This document shows, one piece after another, positions 25,301 to 33,704 of a DNA stretch of 64,000 bases (position 1 is its first letter; every line of letters begins with the position of its first letter). The DNA is from an uncultured Eubacteriales bacterium. Its GTDB lineage: Bacteria; Bacillota; Clostridia; Oscillospirales; Acutalibacteraceae. Location: the NCBI GenBank assembly GCA_934561055.1, contig CAKTFN010000005.1:62001-126000 (forward strand), written 5' to 3'. The notes beneath the pieces are model-generated. The model made no database searches, had not been told where the DNA came from, and saw only the letters and a list, made by a program, of their open reading frames with translations. The position numbers and the translations under genes are program-made.

Positions 25301-25739
25301 GACCGTCCGGAAGCTTTTCGGACGCTTCAAAAAGTTCCTTCGCAGAGACGGCTTCCTTTTTCAAAAGCGCAATTTCCGAAAGCATTTTTTTGACGAACGC
25401 AATTGAATTTCTGTGCTTTGAAAAAAAAGAGAGCTTTTCTTCAAGCTCATCGAGCGCAAGGCTCATCATGACGGCGCTTGCGGTGTCCTTCAAAATCGGC
25501 TTTCCGATTCCGCGGCAGGTTTTGAAAACAACGTCCGCAAGACGGGTGAAGGAGAGCACATCAACGCCCGACGCAAGACGCGGACCGAGAAGGTCAAGAA
25601 CTCCCCTGTCGCTTTCAAAAGTGAATTGCTTCGGAACGATGAGAACCGCCCGTTCGCCCTTTTGCGCAAGAGAGCCTAAAAGTTTATGCGTGAAGGTTGT
25701 TTTTCCGCTTCCCTCACGTCCGATGATAAAATTGAGCAT
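22383..25739 (-). CDS. addB: ATP-dependent helicase/nuclease subunit B
   Basis: AddB recognises Chi and supplies the second nuclease of AddAB. The 1118-aa product has a Walker A (GREGSGKTT, residues 7-15) although the helicase part is degenerate in this family. A C-terminal nuclease follows (GIVDRVDV...RVVDYKTG). The four iron-sulfur cysteines are one in YGSCPFQYF and three in CEWCSFSSVC. AAGGAGA precedes the ATG. It is 35 nt downstream of a TetR gene and overlaps addA, so tetR-addB-addA is probably one transcript. Confidence 0.95.
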   Translation of the reverse strand: MLNFIIGREGSGKTTFTHKLLGSLAQKGERAVLIVPKQFTFESDRGVLDLLGPRLASGVDVLSFTRLADVVFKTCRGIGKPILKDTASAVMMSLALDELEEKLSFFSKHRNSIAFVKKMLSEIALLKKEAVSAKELFEASEKLPDGLLKKKTFETALIFETYDALLGESFFDDRDLLSAVYEILLESDLFDGKVVAVDDFRDFSGQEMKILELIMKKAKNVYVTLCTDNIFSTDPLSPFTCVNRTAKRLMKAANLSGTEIGETIFLTDEKNGFKTYSSPELEFLEKNLFNVLAPKYEKSFTAISVVNAPSVREECAFVASKIHKFLRTGEYRCRDIAVVYRSGEMYPKEIRYSLKKYGVPIFEDRRASVQNEPLCVLVRSLFEIIANGVSLEAVLKYAKTGLSPLSWDEISEIENYALMWSLDSNALCAKWKDNPDGFGVELSEERKETLSVLNETKDRLLEPILSLREKVKDKNASEVLCAVFNFLCEEGVNERLKEFALSLEAEGEIELALEQEQVWNIIVGIFDDLAAVLASKPVKTKKLLEFFETALETQSLGKLPDGYDEVYICDAGRIQTKMPKVIFVVGANEDVFPLPVSSEGIFSEPESEKLRELIPDFSKGSIDASAQERFMIYNSLCSARERLFVSYSLTDRSGKKLSESEIVSSLKELFPSLEEKSYPFKDELEMLESEQAAFEFMAENWNKDTETEKTLKKYFSKKEAFKGKLKAIERANDRKDFAFENAENAKKLFGKKLSLSASQLETYGSCPFQYFCKYGMRAKERKVASLDAANIGTVVHAVLEKLLSNHRGERIYSLDEETAGKEIKKYLEEYMEKFMGSAEERSSRFMYLYGRLFKTLFMIAKRLLAEFGESDFEPVDFELPISEKEGVRPLRISLSDGFVELHGIVDRVDVMKKDGKTYLRVVDYKTGPKEFSLSDVFSGLGMQMVLYLVSIWKNGTERYGKVIPSGVLYLPARIEPFSSERGEDEKITEGKLLSGGKMDGMILDDGEVIKGMDNSLSGRFIPIKMNKKNGAIGGNFISLAQLDALSKRTEKIMKNMGENLHGGKIPARPAYGKGHDKTCEWCSFSSVCQRKNGGKIRYIEKLSHSECLEILDREGEKV

Positions 25740-25774
25740 TCGTTTTCTCCTTATCAGATTTCGTGCAAGTAGTT

Positions 25775-26404
25775 TTATTCCTTCGGAAGAACAATTTTTC
25801 CGAATTCTTTTTCAAGGTCAGCCGTTCCTTCGGCAAAACCCTGGATATCTTTATAAGCCTTGCAAAGCGCAAGGCTGAAATATGAGCCGAGTTCGGCAAT
25901 TTCGGACTCTTCAAACGGACAGTTTCCCGAAATAATCATCGCCGCAAAGCCCTGACAGATTACAAGCATTTTTTTCATGTAATCTTCCGCCGCCGGTCTT
26001 TCCATTGTATAAGTTTTCATGATTGATTCAATCACATGCGGATGAATGCTTTCAAAAAGATTGAAGGCCGCCTTTTCCCCTTTCGGTTTGTGAGGAAGAA
26101 AAAGCATTTTATAAAGGTTCGGCTCGTTCTTCGCAAAATCAATATGTTTCATATCGAAACCGAGGAGCGGATCTTTTTCTTTGAGTCCGCTTTCGGTATA
26201 CTCACGGTAAACTTCCGCGGCAGCTTTTTCAACCTCGGCTTTAAGTTCGTTCATCGTGCTGAAATATGTAAAAATCGGGCGGGTTGAAACGCCGAGAACC
26301 GCTGCAATCTCTCTCGTTGAAAGAGCCGCTTCTCCCCTTTCCCCGACGATATTCAATGCAGCGTCAACAATTTCCTCTTTTGAAAATTTTGCTTTCGGCG
26401 GCAT
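25775..26404 (-). CDS. TetR/AcrR family regulator, first gene before addBA
   Basis: A 209-aa TetR-type repressor. The N-terminal HTH reads FSKEEIVDAALNIVGERG...LSTREIAAVLGVSTRPIFTYF in order, and a ligand-binding helical domain follows. ATG 26404 is taken because AAAGGAG lies upstream; the longer frame runs into the promoter. A perfect promoter sits 50 nt ahead and addB follows by 35 nt, so the regulator likely controls its own operon. A TetR gene leading addBA is not the usual arrangement; its ligand cannot be guessed. Confidence 0.9.
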   Translation of the reverse strand: MPPKAKFSKEEIVDAALNIVGERGEAALSTREIAAVLGVSTRPIFTYFSTMNELKAEVEKAAAEVYREYTESGLKEKDPLLGFDMKHIDFAKNEPNLYKMLFLPHKPKGEKAAFNLFESIHPHVIESIMKTYTMERPAAEDYMKKMLVICQGFAAMIISGNCPFEESEIAELGSYFSLALCKAYKDIQGFAEGTADLEKEFGKIVLPKE

Positions 26405-26455
26405 AAAAACAACTCCTTTTTTGAATTGGGTAACACTCGGTGCATATCCGTTTTG

Positions 26456-26484
26456 ATTATAGAATAAATAATTCGCTTTGTCAA
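26456..26484 (-). promoter_or_regulatory. Consensus promoter of tetR-addBA
   Basis: Minus-strand TTGACA (26484-26479), 17-nt spacer, TATAAT (26461-26456). Confidence 0.85.
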
Positions 26485-26504
26485 GAAAGAGCGAAAAAAG
26501 CATA

Positions 26505-26553
26505 AAAAATTCTCCACGGAAAGACGCTTTCGTGCAGTCAATCCGTGGAAAAA
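26505..26553 (-). terminator. Terminator after the M23 peptidase gene
   Basis: On the minus strand TCCACGGA (26549-26542) pairs with TCCGTGGA (26520-26513) across a long loop, followed by GAATTTTTT. Confidence 0.75.
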
Positions 26554-26573
26554 TTCGGTTTTAAGCAATAGTT

Positions 26574-28481
26574 TTAAGCAATATAAGGAAGGGGGTTGAC
26601 CTTACTTCCGTATCTGAGAATTTCAAAATGAAGGTGCGGACCGGTTGAATTTCCGGTTGAGCCGATTTGACCGATCTGCTGTCCCTGATAAACATGCTGA
26701 CCGACCGAAACCGTAATCGAGCCCCACATCATATGGGCATACCTTGTCTGATAGCCGTTTCCGTGATCAATAACAACCGTGTTTCCGTAACCCGTCGAGC
26801 CGGCATAAGCGGTGACAACCGTTCCGGAAGCCGAAGCGATTACCGGCGTTCCGGCGGAAGAGCCTCCGCCGCGAATGATGTCAAGTCCGCCATGGTATCC
26901 CCAGCCGGAAATCGACGCGCTTCTGTAACCGTAGCCGGAAGAGAGACTGTATGCTCCCCTCGTCGGCCAGATGAATCCGGAGGAAGAATAGCTGTATGAC
27001 GACGAATCGGACGAGCCGTAATATCCGCTGTAAGGCGATTTCGTTCCGACGAGTGTAATTTCATTGACCGGAGCTTTCGTCTGCTTTTCGGAAACAACGG
27101 TTGAATATGTTCTTTCCCCGTTGATGTATGTCACAAGTGTTGTCACGAGCTTTTCGCCACAGCTTCCGTTTTGGCTGATTTTTTTCGTACCTTTGAGCAT
27201 TGACGAACTTTCTCTTGTTTCCTTTTCATAGCCGATGAGCTTTTTCGTGACGTTCGTTTTCATGACTTTGATTTTCACATAATCGCTTTGTGCCTTAACA
27301 AGAAGCGACGTATTTTTTCTGAGCTTTTTTGAAAAATCAACGTCGGGATTGAGTTCTCTGAGCTGAATGAAGGAAAGACCGTTTTCTTTTGCAACGGATG
27401 AAGCGGTGTCTCCCTTTTTCGTTTTGTAATACTTTGCGTTCGACTTCGGATTGAGAAGCGTTTTCTTGAGTTTTTTTGAATCCCAAACGGTTTTTTCGTC
27501 ACTCGGATAAAGCCCCTGAACGTAATCAATCTCTTCAACGAAGGCAACAATCGAGTTGCTGTCGCTTTTTTCTTTCACCGGGTCGATTATTGAATTGAAA
27601 ACCGAGGAAGCGTCTGACTCGTTTTTGACGGCGCAAAGAAATTTTCCGTCAATATAAATTCCGCAGGCTCTTTCGAGTTCCGCTCCGGAAGCGGAAAGAA
27701 GCTTTTCGCAAATCATCTTGCTGTTTGAAAGTTTTGAAACGGGAACTTTTTTGATGCTGTAAAAAGGTTCCGCCTCAAAAAGAGACGAAGAGAGACCGCT
27801 TTCACGGACGTCTTGCGGAAGCATTTCAACCGCAAGCGACTTTGCTTCTTCAAAAATGTCCTGTTTTTCAACGTAGCCGAGATGCTCGTTATTATACGTC
27901 ACGTCAAGCGCCGTGACCGAACCTCTTCCCGACAGAAAGAAAAGCGCAACCGCAATGCAGGCGGCAACCGGAAACACCGTGTTGAAAAGCGTTTTCCAAA
28001 AATCTCTGTGTCCTTTGAACGAAAGAAGAAAATATTTTGAAAGCGCCCGAATCAAAGAGACATCCTGAGCGTTTTCAAATTTTTTGTTTTTAATGATTGA
28101 AAGCTCTCTTTTTATCTCTCTCAGTTCGGCGGAAAAATTTTTCGGTGCGTTTTTAAAAAATTCACGGACTTTTTTCCCGACTTTTTTCATCGACGAAAGA
28201 AGAAAAAGAACCGGCGAAACAATGAGAAAACCGAATTTTGAAAAAATGAGCGAAAAAAGCCTCCTTGTGTTTTCACCGGTTTTTTCGGTGAATGAAGCAA
28301 TATAAGAAAGAATCTTCAAAACGCCGAACGGCTCGTTTTTATCCTTTTTTTCTTCCGAAAGAACGGGCGGAACCGATATGTCCGCTTCAACGGGGAAAAT
28401 CACTTCACAATCAAAGCGGTTGTCAAATTCCGGATAACGGAAACTTTCGTTTTCGGGCTGTTCGATATTTTCCGGCGGCAT
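26574..28481 (-). CDS. Membrane-anchored M23 peptidoglycan endopeptidase with LysM and G5 domains
   Basis: A 635-aa cell-wall hydrolase. After a ~190-residue cytoplasmic N-terminus there is one clear membrane segment (FPVAACIAVALFFLSG), and a shorter hydrophobic stretch near residue 90. Outside lie a LysM-like peptidoglycan-binding repeat (YKTKKGDTASSVAKENGLS...LNPDVD), a G5-like segment, a Ser/Tyr/Gly-rich linker, and the LytM/M23 catalytic domain. Its zinc ligands are in YHGGLD and HLHFEI. ATG 28481 follows GAGGTG by 5-6 nt. The intact ligands predict an active endopeptidase. The long N-terminal cytoplasmic region is unusual. Confidence 0.9.
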   Translation of the reverse strand: MPPENIEQPENESFRYPEFDNRFDCEVIFPVEADISVPPVLSEEKKDKNEPFGVLKILSYIASFTEKTGENTRRLFSLIFSKFGFLIVSPVLFLLSSMKKVGKKVREFFKNAPKNFSAELREIKRELSIIKNKKFENAQDVSLIRALSKYFLLSFKGHRDFWKTLFNTVFPVAACIAVALFFLSGRGSVTALDVTYNNEHLGYVEKQDIFEEAKSLAVEMLPQDVRESGLSSSLFEAEPFYSIKKVPVSKLSNSKMICEKLLSASGAELERACGIYIDGKFLCAVKNESDASSVFNSIIDPVKEKSDSNSIVAFVEEIDYVQGLYPSDEKTVWDSKKLKKTLLNPKSNAKYYKTKKGDTASSVAKENGLSFIQLRELNPDVDFSKKLRKNTSLLVKAQSDYVKIKVMKTNVTKKLIGYEKETRESSSMLKGTKKISQNGSCGEKLVTTLVTYINGERTYSTVVSEKQTKAPVNEITLVGTKSPYSGYYGSSDSSSYSYSSSGFIWPTRGAYSLSSGYGYRSASISGWGYHGGLDIIRGGGSSAGTPVIASASGTVVTAYAGSTGYGNTVVIDHGNGYQTRYAHMMWGSITVSVGQHVYQGQQIGQIGSTGNSTGPHLHFEILRYGSKVNPLPYIA

Positions 28482-28514
28482 TGTTTCACCTCTTTTAAAC
28501 AACAAATTCGGGAT

Positions 28515-28543
28515 ATTTTATCACATAATCAAAAAATATGCAA
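28515..28543 (-). promoter_or_regulatory. Probable promoter of the M23 peptidase gene
   Basis: Minus-strand TTGCAT, 17-nt spacer, TAAAAT, just after the luxS stop. Read-through from luxS is also possible. Confidence 0.5.
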
Positions 28544-28549
28544 ATTTTG

Positions 28550-29014
28550 TTATTTTGTCGGATATACAAGATCGGAAACCGTCCAATTTTCAAGGACTTT
28601 TACCATTTCGGCGGCCTCTTTTTTTGCGCCGGAAAGGTCATGATCACGGTAATTTCCGCACTCCTTTTCGCTCACTCCGGGAACGTCGCCTTCAAAGGAA
28701 GCGCAAAAAGAAAGTGCGTCTTTTGTCAGCCCGATTGCCTCGGCAGGAGAAATCTCATTGCGGACGATGAAATAAAAACCGGTGCGGCAACCCATCGGTC
28801 CGAAATAAATGACGCTGTCGCTTTTCTCACTGTTTCTGACGTAGGTTGCAAAAAGATGCTCAAGTGTATGGATTGCACCGTTTTCCATCACGGTTTCCTT
28901 GTTCGGTCGGCGTGTGCGAATGTCATAGGTCACGCAGTCTCCGTCGATTCTTGAAGTATACATTCCCTTCGGAAGAATTGTGTGGTCAATCGTAAAGCTT
29001 GCAATTTTTTTCAT
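28550..29014 (-). CDS. luxS: S-ribosylhomocysteine lyase (AI-2 synthesis)
   Basis: LuxS cleaves S-ribosylhomocysteine to homocysteine and DPD, the precursor of autoinducer 2, and recycles methyl-cycle products. The 154-aa product carries the metal ligands HTLEH and ECGNYRDHD and the catalytic Cys in GPMGCRTGFY. Length is normal. An AAAGGAC RBS precedes the ATG. It follows recG by 52 nt. Confidence 0.97.
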   Translation of the reverse strand: MKKIASFTIDHTILPKGMYTSRIDGDCVTYDIRTRRPNKETVMENGAIHTLEHLFATYVRNSEKSDSVIYFGPMGCRTGFYFIVRNEISPAEAIGLTKDALSFCASFEGDVPGVSEKECGNYRDHDLSGAKKEAAEMVKVLENWTVSDLVYPTK

Positions 29015-29066
29015 TTTTATTGTCCTTTCGGTATAAATTTATCTTTTAAAGCTGAGCGAAAAATTA

Positions 29067-31115
29067 TCAGTTCAGTGCGTTTTGTCCCGTTTTTGAAAAC
29101 AGTCTTGAAACCGAATCGCGCAGTTTTTCATGCTCCTTTTTTTGAAGAAGAGGGTCGCTTTCAAAAATCATCTGCGCCGCTTCCTTCGTCTGATTAAGCG
29201 TCACCATATCATCAAGCATTCCGCTGATTTTAAGCGTCGGAAGGCCGTGCTGACGTGAGCCGAAAAAGTCTCCCGGACCTCTGAGGTGAAGATCCTCATC
29301 CGCAATTTTGAAGCCGTCCGTTGTTTTGCACATTACGGAAAGACGCCGTTTTGCCGTTTCGCCTTCGGCGTCGCTGATGAGAATACAGCTTGATTGAACC
29401 GTTCCCCTTCCGACTCTTCCTCTGAGCTGATGAAGCGTTGAAAGTCCGAAACGCTCGGCGTTTTCAACAACCATTACGACCGCATTCGGAACGTCGATTC
29501 CGACCTCGATTACGGTCGTTGAAACAAGAAGTTGAATTTTTCCCTCGGAAAATTCTTTCATGATTTGCGCCTTTTCTTTCGGCTTCATCTTTCCGTGAAG
29601 GAGGGCAACCCGATAAGCGGAGAACTCTTTTTTTGAAATGTTTTCGGCATACTTCACCGCCGAAAGAAGCTCGCTTTCGTTTTCTTCAACGAGCGGGCAG
29701 ACTATGTATCCCTGAAGTCCTTCGTCAAGGTGCTTCTTTACAAAATTATATACCCTTTGACGGTAGGACGAATCGACAAAATATGTTTTTATCTTCTGCC
29801 GTCCGGCCGGAAGCTCGTCAATCACCGAAATATCAAGATCACCGTAAATAATCAGCGAAAGCGTTCTCGGAATCGGTGTTGCTGACATTACAAGAACGTG
29901 AGGGCGCTTTCCCTTTGCGGAAAGAATTCCTCTTTGCCGAACGCCGAAACGGTGTTGCTCGTCTGTAACAACAAGGCCGAGCGCATGAAAAACCGTGTCA
30001 TCGGTCAAAATCGCATGAGTACCGATAAGAATATCGGTTTTTCCGCTTTCAAGGGCTTTTTTTGCCTCACGCTTTTCCTTTGCGGTCATCGAACCGGTCA
30101 GAAGCGAAATTTTTATTTCCTCAGGCATCATTTTTGAAAGCGTTTTATAATGCTGAACGGCAAGAACCTCCGTCGGCGCCATGAGTGCGGACTGAAAACC
30201 GTTTTTCGCCGCGGAAAACATCAATGCGGCGGCAACAACCGTTTTTCCCGATCCGACGTCGCCCTGAACAAGGCGGTTCATCGGTTCGTCCTTTTTCATG
30301 TCCGAAACGCAGTCGGCAACCGCCCTTTTCTGAGCGTTTGTCAATCTGAACGGCAGCAAAGAAGCAAACCGGGACGTGAAATCGTTTTTAATTATCACGT
30401 CGGTTTTTTGCTTGTTTTTTTTCCGCATTGCGAGCATCCCGGTCTGCAAAACAAGAAGTTCTTCAAAAATGAGCCTTCGCCTTGCAATTTCCGCATCCCT
30501 CATACAAGACGGAAAATGAATGTTTTTGAGTGCATACTGTTCATGACAAAGGTTGAACTTTTTTCTGATTCCGTCCGAAATCGGGTCAACGGGTTCCGTT
30601 TTGTAATAAAGCTCAAGAGCGTTTTTCACGGCGTTTTCAACCGTTTTTGAGGTGAGCGATGCCGTCAACGGATAAATCGGGCGAAGCGGCAAAGCGCAGT
30701 TCGCCGCTTCAACAATCGGACTTCCCATTTCCAACGTTCCCCGGTTGTTTATGACTTTTCCGAGAAAGAGAAATTCTTCGCCGACTTTGAGCTTTTCGGC
30801 AAGAAAGCGGTTGTTGTAAATCGTAATATGTAAAATTCCGTCGCCGTCCGTGACAACGGTTTTGAAAATCGTCATTCCCTGACGTATTCTTGCGGCGGAA
30901 ACCTCGCAGCCGACAACTCCCTTCACGCAAAAAACCTTTCCGGCCTTGAGGTCTTTGATCGGAACAACGTTTCCGAAATCGAGATAATCCCGGGGAAAAA
31001 GATGAACAAGGTCATACAGCGTGAAAACGTCAAGCTTTGAAAAAAGCTTTGCCCGCTTTTCTCCGACTCCCTTAACGTACTGAATGTTCATGTCATATGC
31101 GCTTTTTGAGTCCAT
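29067..31115 (-). CDS. recG: ATP-dependent DNA helicase RecG
   Basis: RecG remodels stalled replication forks and Holliday junctions. The 682-aa product has the N-terminal wedge OB-fold and Walker A GDVGSGKT. Motif II is the variant DEQHRFGVRQR, followed by the motif III MSATPIPRTL and the motif VI region HQLRGRVGRG. The ATG follows an AAGGAGG-like sequence. It is 24 nt downstream of the DAK2-type gene, the recG-yloV neighbourhood common in Firmicutes. Confidence 0.97.
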   Translation of the reverse strand: MDSKSAYDMNIQYVKGVGEKRAKLFSKLDVFTLYDLVHLFPRDYLDFGNVVPIKDLKAGKVFCVKGVVGCEVSAARIRQGMTIFKTVVTDGDGILHITIYNNRFLAEKLKVGEEFLFLGKVINNRGTLEMGSPIVEAANCALPLRPIYPLTASLTSKTVENAVKNALELYYKTEPVDPISDGIRKKFNLCHEQYALKNIHFPSCMRDAEIARRRLIFEELLVLQTGMLAMRKKNKQKTDVIIKNDFTSRFASLLPFRLTNAQKRAVADCVSDMKKDEPMNRLVQGDVGSGKTVVAAALMFSAAKNGFQSALMAPTEVLAVQHYKTLSKMMPEEIKISLLTGSMTAKEKREAKKALESGKTDILIGTHAILTDDTVFHALGLVVTDEQHRFGVRQRGILSAKGKRPHVLVMSATPIPRTLSLIIYGDLDISVIDELPAGRQKIKTYFVDSSYRQRVYNFVKKHLDEGLQGYIVCPLVEENESELLSAVKYAENISKKEFSAYRVALLHGKMKPKEKAQIMKEFSEGKIQLLVSTTVIEVGIDVPNAVVMVVENAERFGLSTLHQLRGRVGRGTVQSSCILISDAEGETAKRRLSVMCKTTDGFKIADEDLHLRGPGDFFGSRQHGLPTLKISGMLDDMVTLNQTKEAAQMIFESDPLLQKKEHEKLRDSVSRLFSKTGQNALN

Positions 31116-31139
31116 TCTTTTTCCTCCTTTCGGCGATTT

Positions 31140-32072
31140 TTAAAGCTTCGCCGCCTCTTTTGCCTGAAGTTGCATATTGTCGATTTTGATATCCGTCAAA
31201 GCACCGTAATCCGAGGCGAGCGACATTGCCTTTCCCGGGTCGTTCGTGTGAAGATGAACCTTGATGATTTCATCGTCGGAAGCAACAATCACGCAGTCAC
31301 CGAGCGGCAAAAGCTTTTTTTCAAGTTCAGACGCAGGTTCACGGTTCTTCCTGAAAACAAGGAACTCTGTGCAGTAAATATACTTCACATTTTCGGGTAA
31401 AGAAAGCTTTTTGAAACTCACCGTTTCCTCGGCTTCTTCCCGATTTAAAAAAACTTCTTTTCCGTCCGTGCGTTCCGAAAGAAAAAAGCTGACCGCTTCA
31501 ATAATGAAAAAGAATCCTGCGGCTCCGGAATCGACAACTCCGGCCTTTTTCGCTTCCGGAAGTTCTTCTCCCGTTCTTTTGAGTGCATTTTCGGCAACGG
31601 GAACGAGAAAAGAGAACGCCTCCTTTTCGCTTTCAAACCTGTTTTTCAAAAGTGCGTCACGGCACGCAACCACAACCGAAAGAACCGTTCCTTTGAAAAC
31701 CGGACGGCTGATTACGCCGCAGGCGTTTTTCAGCGCACGGTCAAATGCGGCCGAAAGATTTGAAACCGAAAACGAACCGACCTCATTTATATAATCGGAA
31801 AAGCCCTTAAAAAGAGCCGAAAGAATTACTCCGGAATTTCCCCTTGCGTTTCTGAGCATTGCCTTTGAAGCTTTTTCAAGAAGTGCGGTAACATCTTCGC
31901 CTGCGCTCCTTTTCACCGCTTCGGCTCCGGCTTTGAATGTCCGGCAAAGGTTCGTTCCCGTGTCGGAATCCGGAACGGGAAAAACATTGAGTTCGTCAAG
32001 ATAAGCACGTTTTGAAGCAAGTCTGTTATAAGCGCACCAAAGGGTTCCGATGAAAATTTCGCTGTCTGTCAT
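31140..32072 (-). CDS. DAK2-domain protein, FakA-like but lacking the C-terminal domain
   Basis: The 310-aa product matches the first two domains of fatty-acid kinase FakA (YloV). The DAK2 nucleotide-binding domain has FPVPDSDTGTNLCRTF (Mg-binding aspartates) and NARGNSGVILS, and a middle domain has VIVASDDEIIKVHLHTNDPG. FakA is normally ~550 aa with a further domain; here the protein stops after KIDNMQLQAKEAAKL. There is no sign of frameshift, since recG starts 24 nt later. The ATP site looks intact, so it may phosphorylate a carrier-bound substrate, but whether it can pair with a FakB is uncertain. Confidence 0.85.
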   Translation of the reverse strand: MTDSEIFIGTLWCAYNRLASKRAYLDELNVFPVPDSDTGTNLCRTFKAGAEAVKRSAGEDVTALLEKASKAMLRNARGNSGVILSALFKGFSDYINEVGSFSVSNLSAAFDRALKNACGVISRPVFKGTVLSVVVACRDALLKNRFESEKEAFSFLVPVAENALKRTGEELPEAKKAGVVDSGAAGFFFIIEAVSFFLSERTDGKEVFLNREEAEETVSFKKLSLPENVKYIYCTEFLVFRKNREPASELEKKLLPLGDCVIVASDDEIIKVHLHTNDPGKAMSLASDYGALTDIKIDNMQLQAKEAAKL

Positions 32073-32120
32073 AGATTTCTCCTTTGAAAAAAATATGTAA
32101 ACAGCAAAAACCGTTCAGGC

Positions 32121-33665
32121 TCAGAAGCTCCATGAATAAATGTTTGAATATATGTCGCTTTCGTTCGGGCTTCCTTCAAAAGAAAGTGCGCGCGAATAGT
32201 AAACCGCTCCTTGCCGATAGCAGAGAGGAACGAATGAAACTTCCTCATCGAAAACGCTTTCAAAGGTTGATATATCTATTTTTCCTTCTTTGAAGTCAAA
32301 ATATGCGTCGCAAAGCGGCGATTTGAGATTGATTCCGTAATTTGCTTTTCCCGCACTCGAAAAGAACGGAGAAAGATCCATGTTTTTTGAAAGTCTGACT
32401 TCTCCGAGATAAAGATCATAGTCCCCGTCCGAAAGAGCTTCTTCATAGTCTTCAAAGCTTAAAACCGAACTTTCAACCGAAATTCCGCTCTTTTCAAGCC
32501 TTTCGGCAATGAGTTTTGCGGCCTTGACGCGCCTTGAGTCATCCTTGTTGACGATGAGTTTCAGCGAAACAAGATTTCCGTCCTTTGTGAGACGGTATTC
32601 ATTGTTCGCCGCATTGAACGAAAAGCCCGCTTCGTCAAGGAGCGACGAAGCTTTGATGCTGTCCGCCGCCGTTGCCTTTGAAGCAATTGCGCTGCATTTT
32701 TCCCAATCCGGATTGAAAACGCAAAATGCGCTTTTTGCCATCGAATCGTAAGCCGAGGCAGAAATTTCGTCTCTGTCAACAAGAGCCGAAATTGCCTGCC
32801 GAGCCTTCTGTGAAGAAAGAAGTTCGCTTTCACTGTTCATTCCAAGAAAAACGAGATTGTTGAGCGTAATTTTTGAAACACCGGCGTCGGTTTTGATGTT
32901 GCTTTTTTCTCCGTCAAAATCGCATAAGCATGAAAGCTCGCCCGTTCTGAGAAGATAGATATGATTTTCAACCGAACCGAGGTCAAGGAGCTTAACCAGG
33001 CTTTGCTCCATAATTTCTTCGCTTGAACTGTTTTTTGACGCAGAAAGGAAATATTCGCTGTTTTTCTTTTTCAATGTATATCTTCCGCTTCCAATCGGAA
33101 CGGATTTTTTTCCGCTTCCTTTTTCAACGATCGGAAAATCAAGACATGCGGAAACAAAAACGTCCGGAACCGAAAGAGTGAAAACAAGCGTGCTTCCGCT
33201 GTCTGTGCAGGAAGCGACGTTTGAAAGCTGTGCGGAATAAAGCGGGCTGCTTTTCGCAAGGACGAATGAATAAGCAACGTCTGAAGACGTGACTGCGTTT
33301 CCGTCGGAAAACGAAAGTGAGTCCTTGACCGAAACGGTGACTTTTTTTCCGTCAATTTCAATCGATTCCGCAATTGAGGGAACGGCTTCATACTTTTCAT
33401 TCACTCTGAAAAGAGAATCATAAAGAAGCGCAACGACCGTTTGATTCGTTCTGCTTTTTGTTTTATACGGGTTTAAAGAATCGGCAGCGTAGTATCCGAT
33501 AACCGCACTGCGATCGGTATTTGAAGAAGTTGAGAGTTCCTGCGTTGTTTCCGAAGTTGTGCTTTCGGCTTCGGTTGTCGTTTCGTCGTTCTTTTTACAC
33601 GAGCAAAAAACACCGCAGAGGAAAACAGCGCAAAGGAAAATCGAAAGAATTTTTTTTGTTTTCAT
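32121..33665 (-). CDS. Extracellular solute-binding lipoprotein (family 5, peptide/nickel type)
   Basis: A 514-aa binding protein of the OppA/DppA fold. The signal peptide ends in a lipobox (FLCGVFCSCK), followed by a Ser/Thr-rich linker, then YYAADSLNPYKTKSRTN...LLYDSLFRVNEKYE, the typical first strands of SBP_bac_5. No permease or ATPase gene accompanies it; neighbours are a FakA-like gene and ymdB. It must therefore use a transporter encoded elsewhere or serve as a sensor or chaperone. Confidence 0.88.
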   Translation of the reverse strand: MKTKKILSIFLCAVFLCGVFCSCKKNDETTTEAESTTSETTQELSTSSNTDRSAVIGYYAADSLNPYKTKSRTNQTVVALLYDSLFRVNEKYEAVPSIAESIEIDGKKVTVSVKDSLSFSDGNAVTSSDVAYSFVLAKSSPLYSAQLSNVASCTDSGSTLVFTLSVPDVFVSACLDFPIVEKGSGKKSVPIGSGRYTLKKKNSEYFLSASKNSSSEEIMEQSLVKLLDLGSVENHIYLLRTGELSCLCDFDGEKSNIKTDAGVSKITLNNLVFLGMNSESELLSSQKARQAISALVDRDEISASAYDSMAKSAFCVFNPDWEKCSAIASKATAADSIKASSLLDEAGFSFNAANNEYRLTKDGNLVSLKLIVNKDDSRRVKAAKLIAERLEKSGISVESSVLSFEDYEEALSDGDYDLYLGEVRLSKNMDLSPFFSSAGKANYGINLKSPLCDAYFDFKEGKIDISTFESVFDEEVSFVPLCYRQGAVYYSRALSFEGSPNESDIYSNIYSWSF

Positions 33666-33704
33666 GTTTTCAATCCTTACCTTTCTTTCGGCAATAGGTC
33701 ACGG

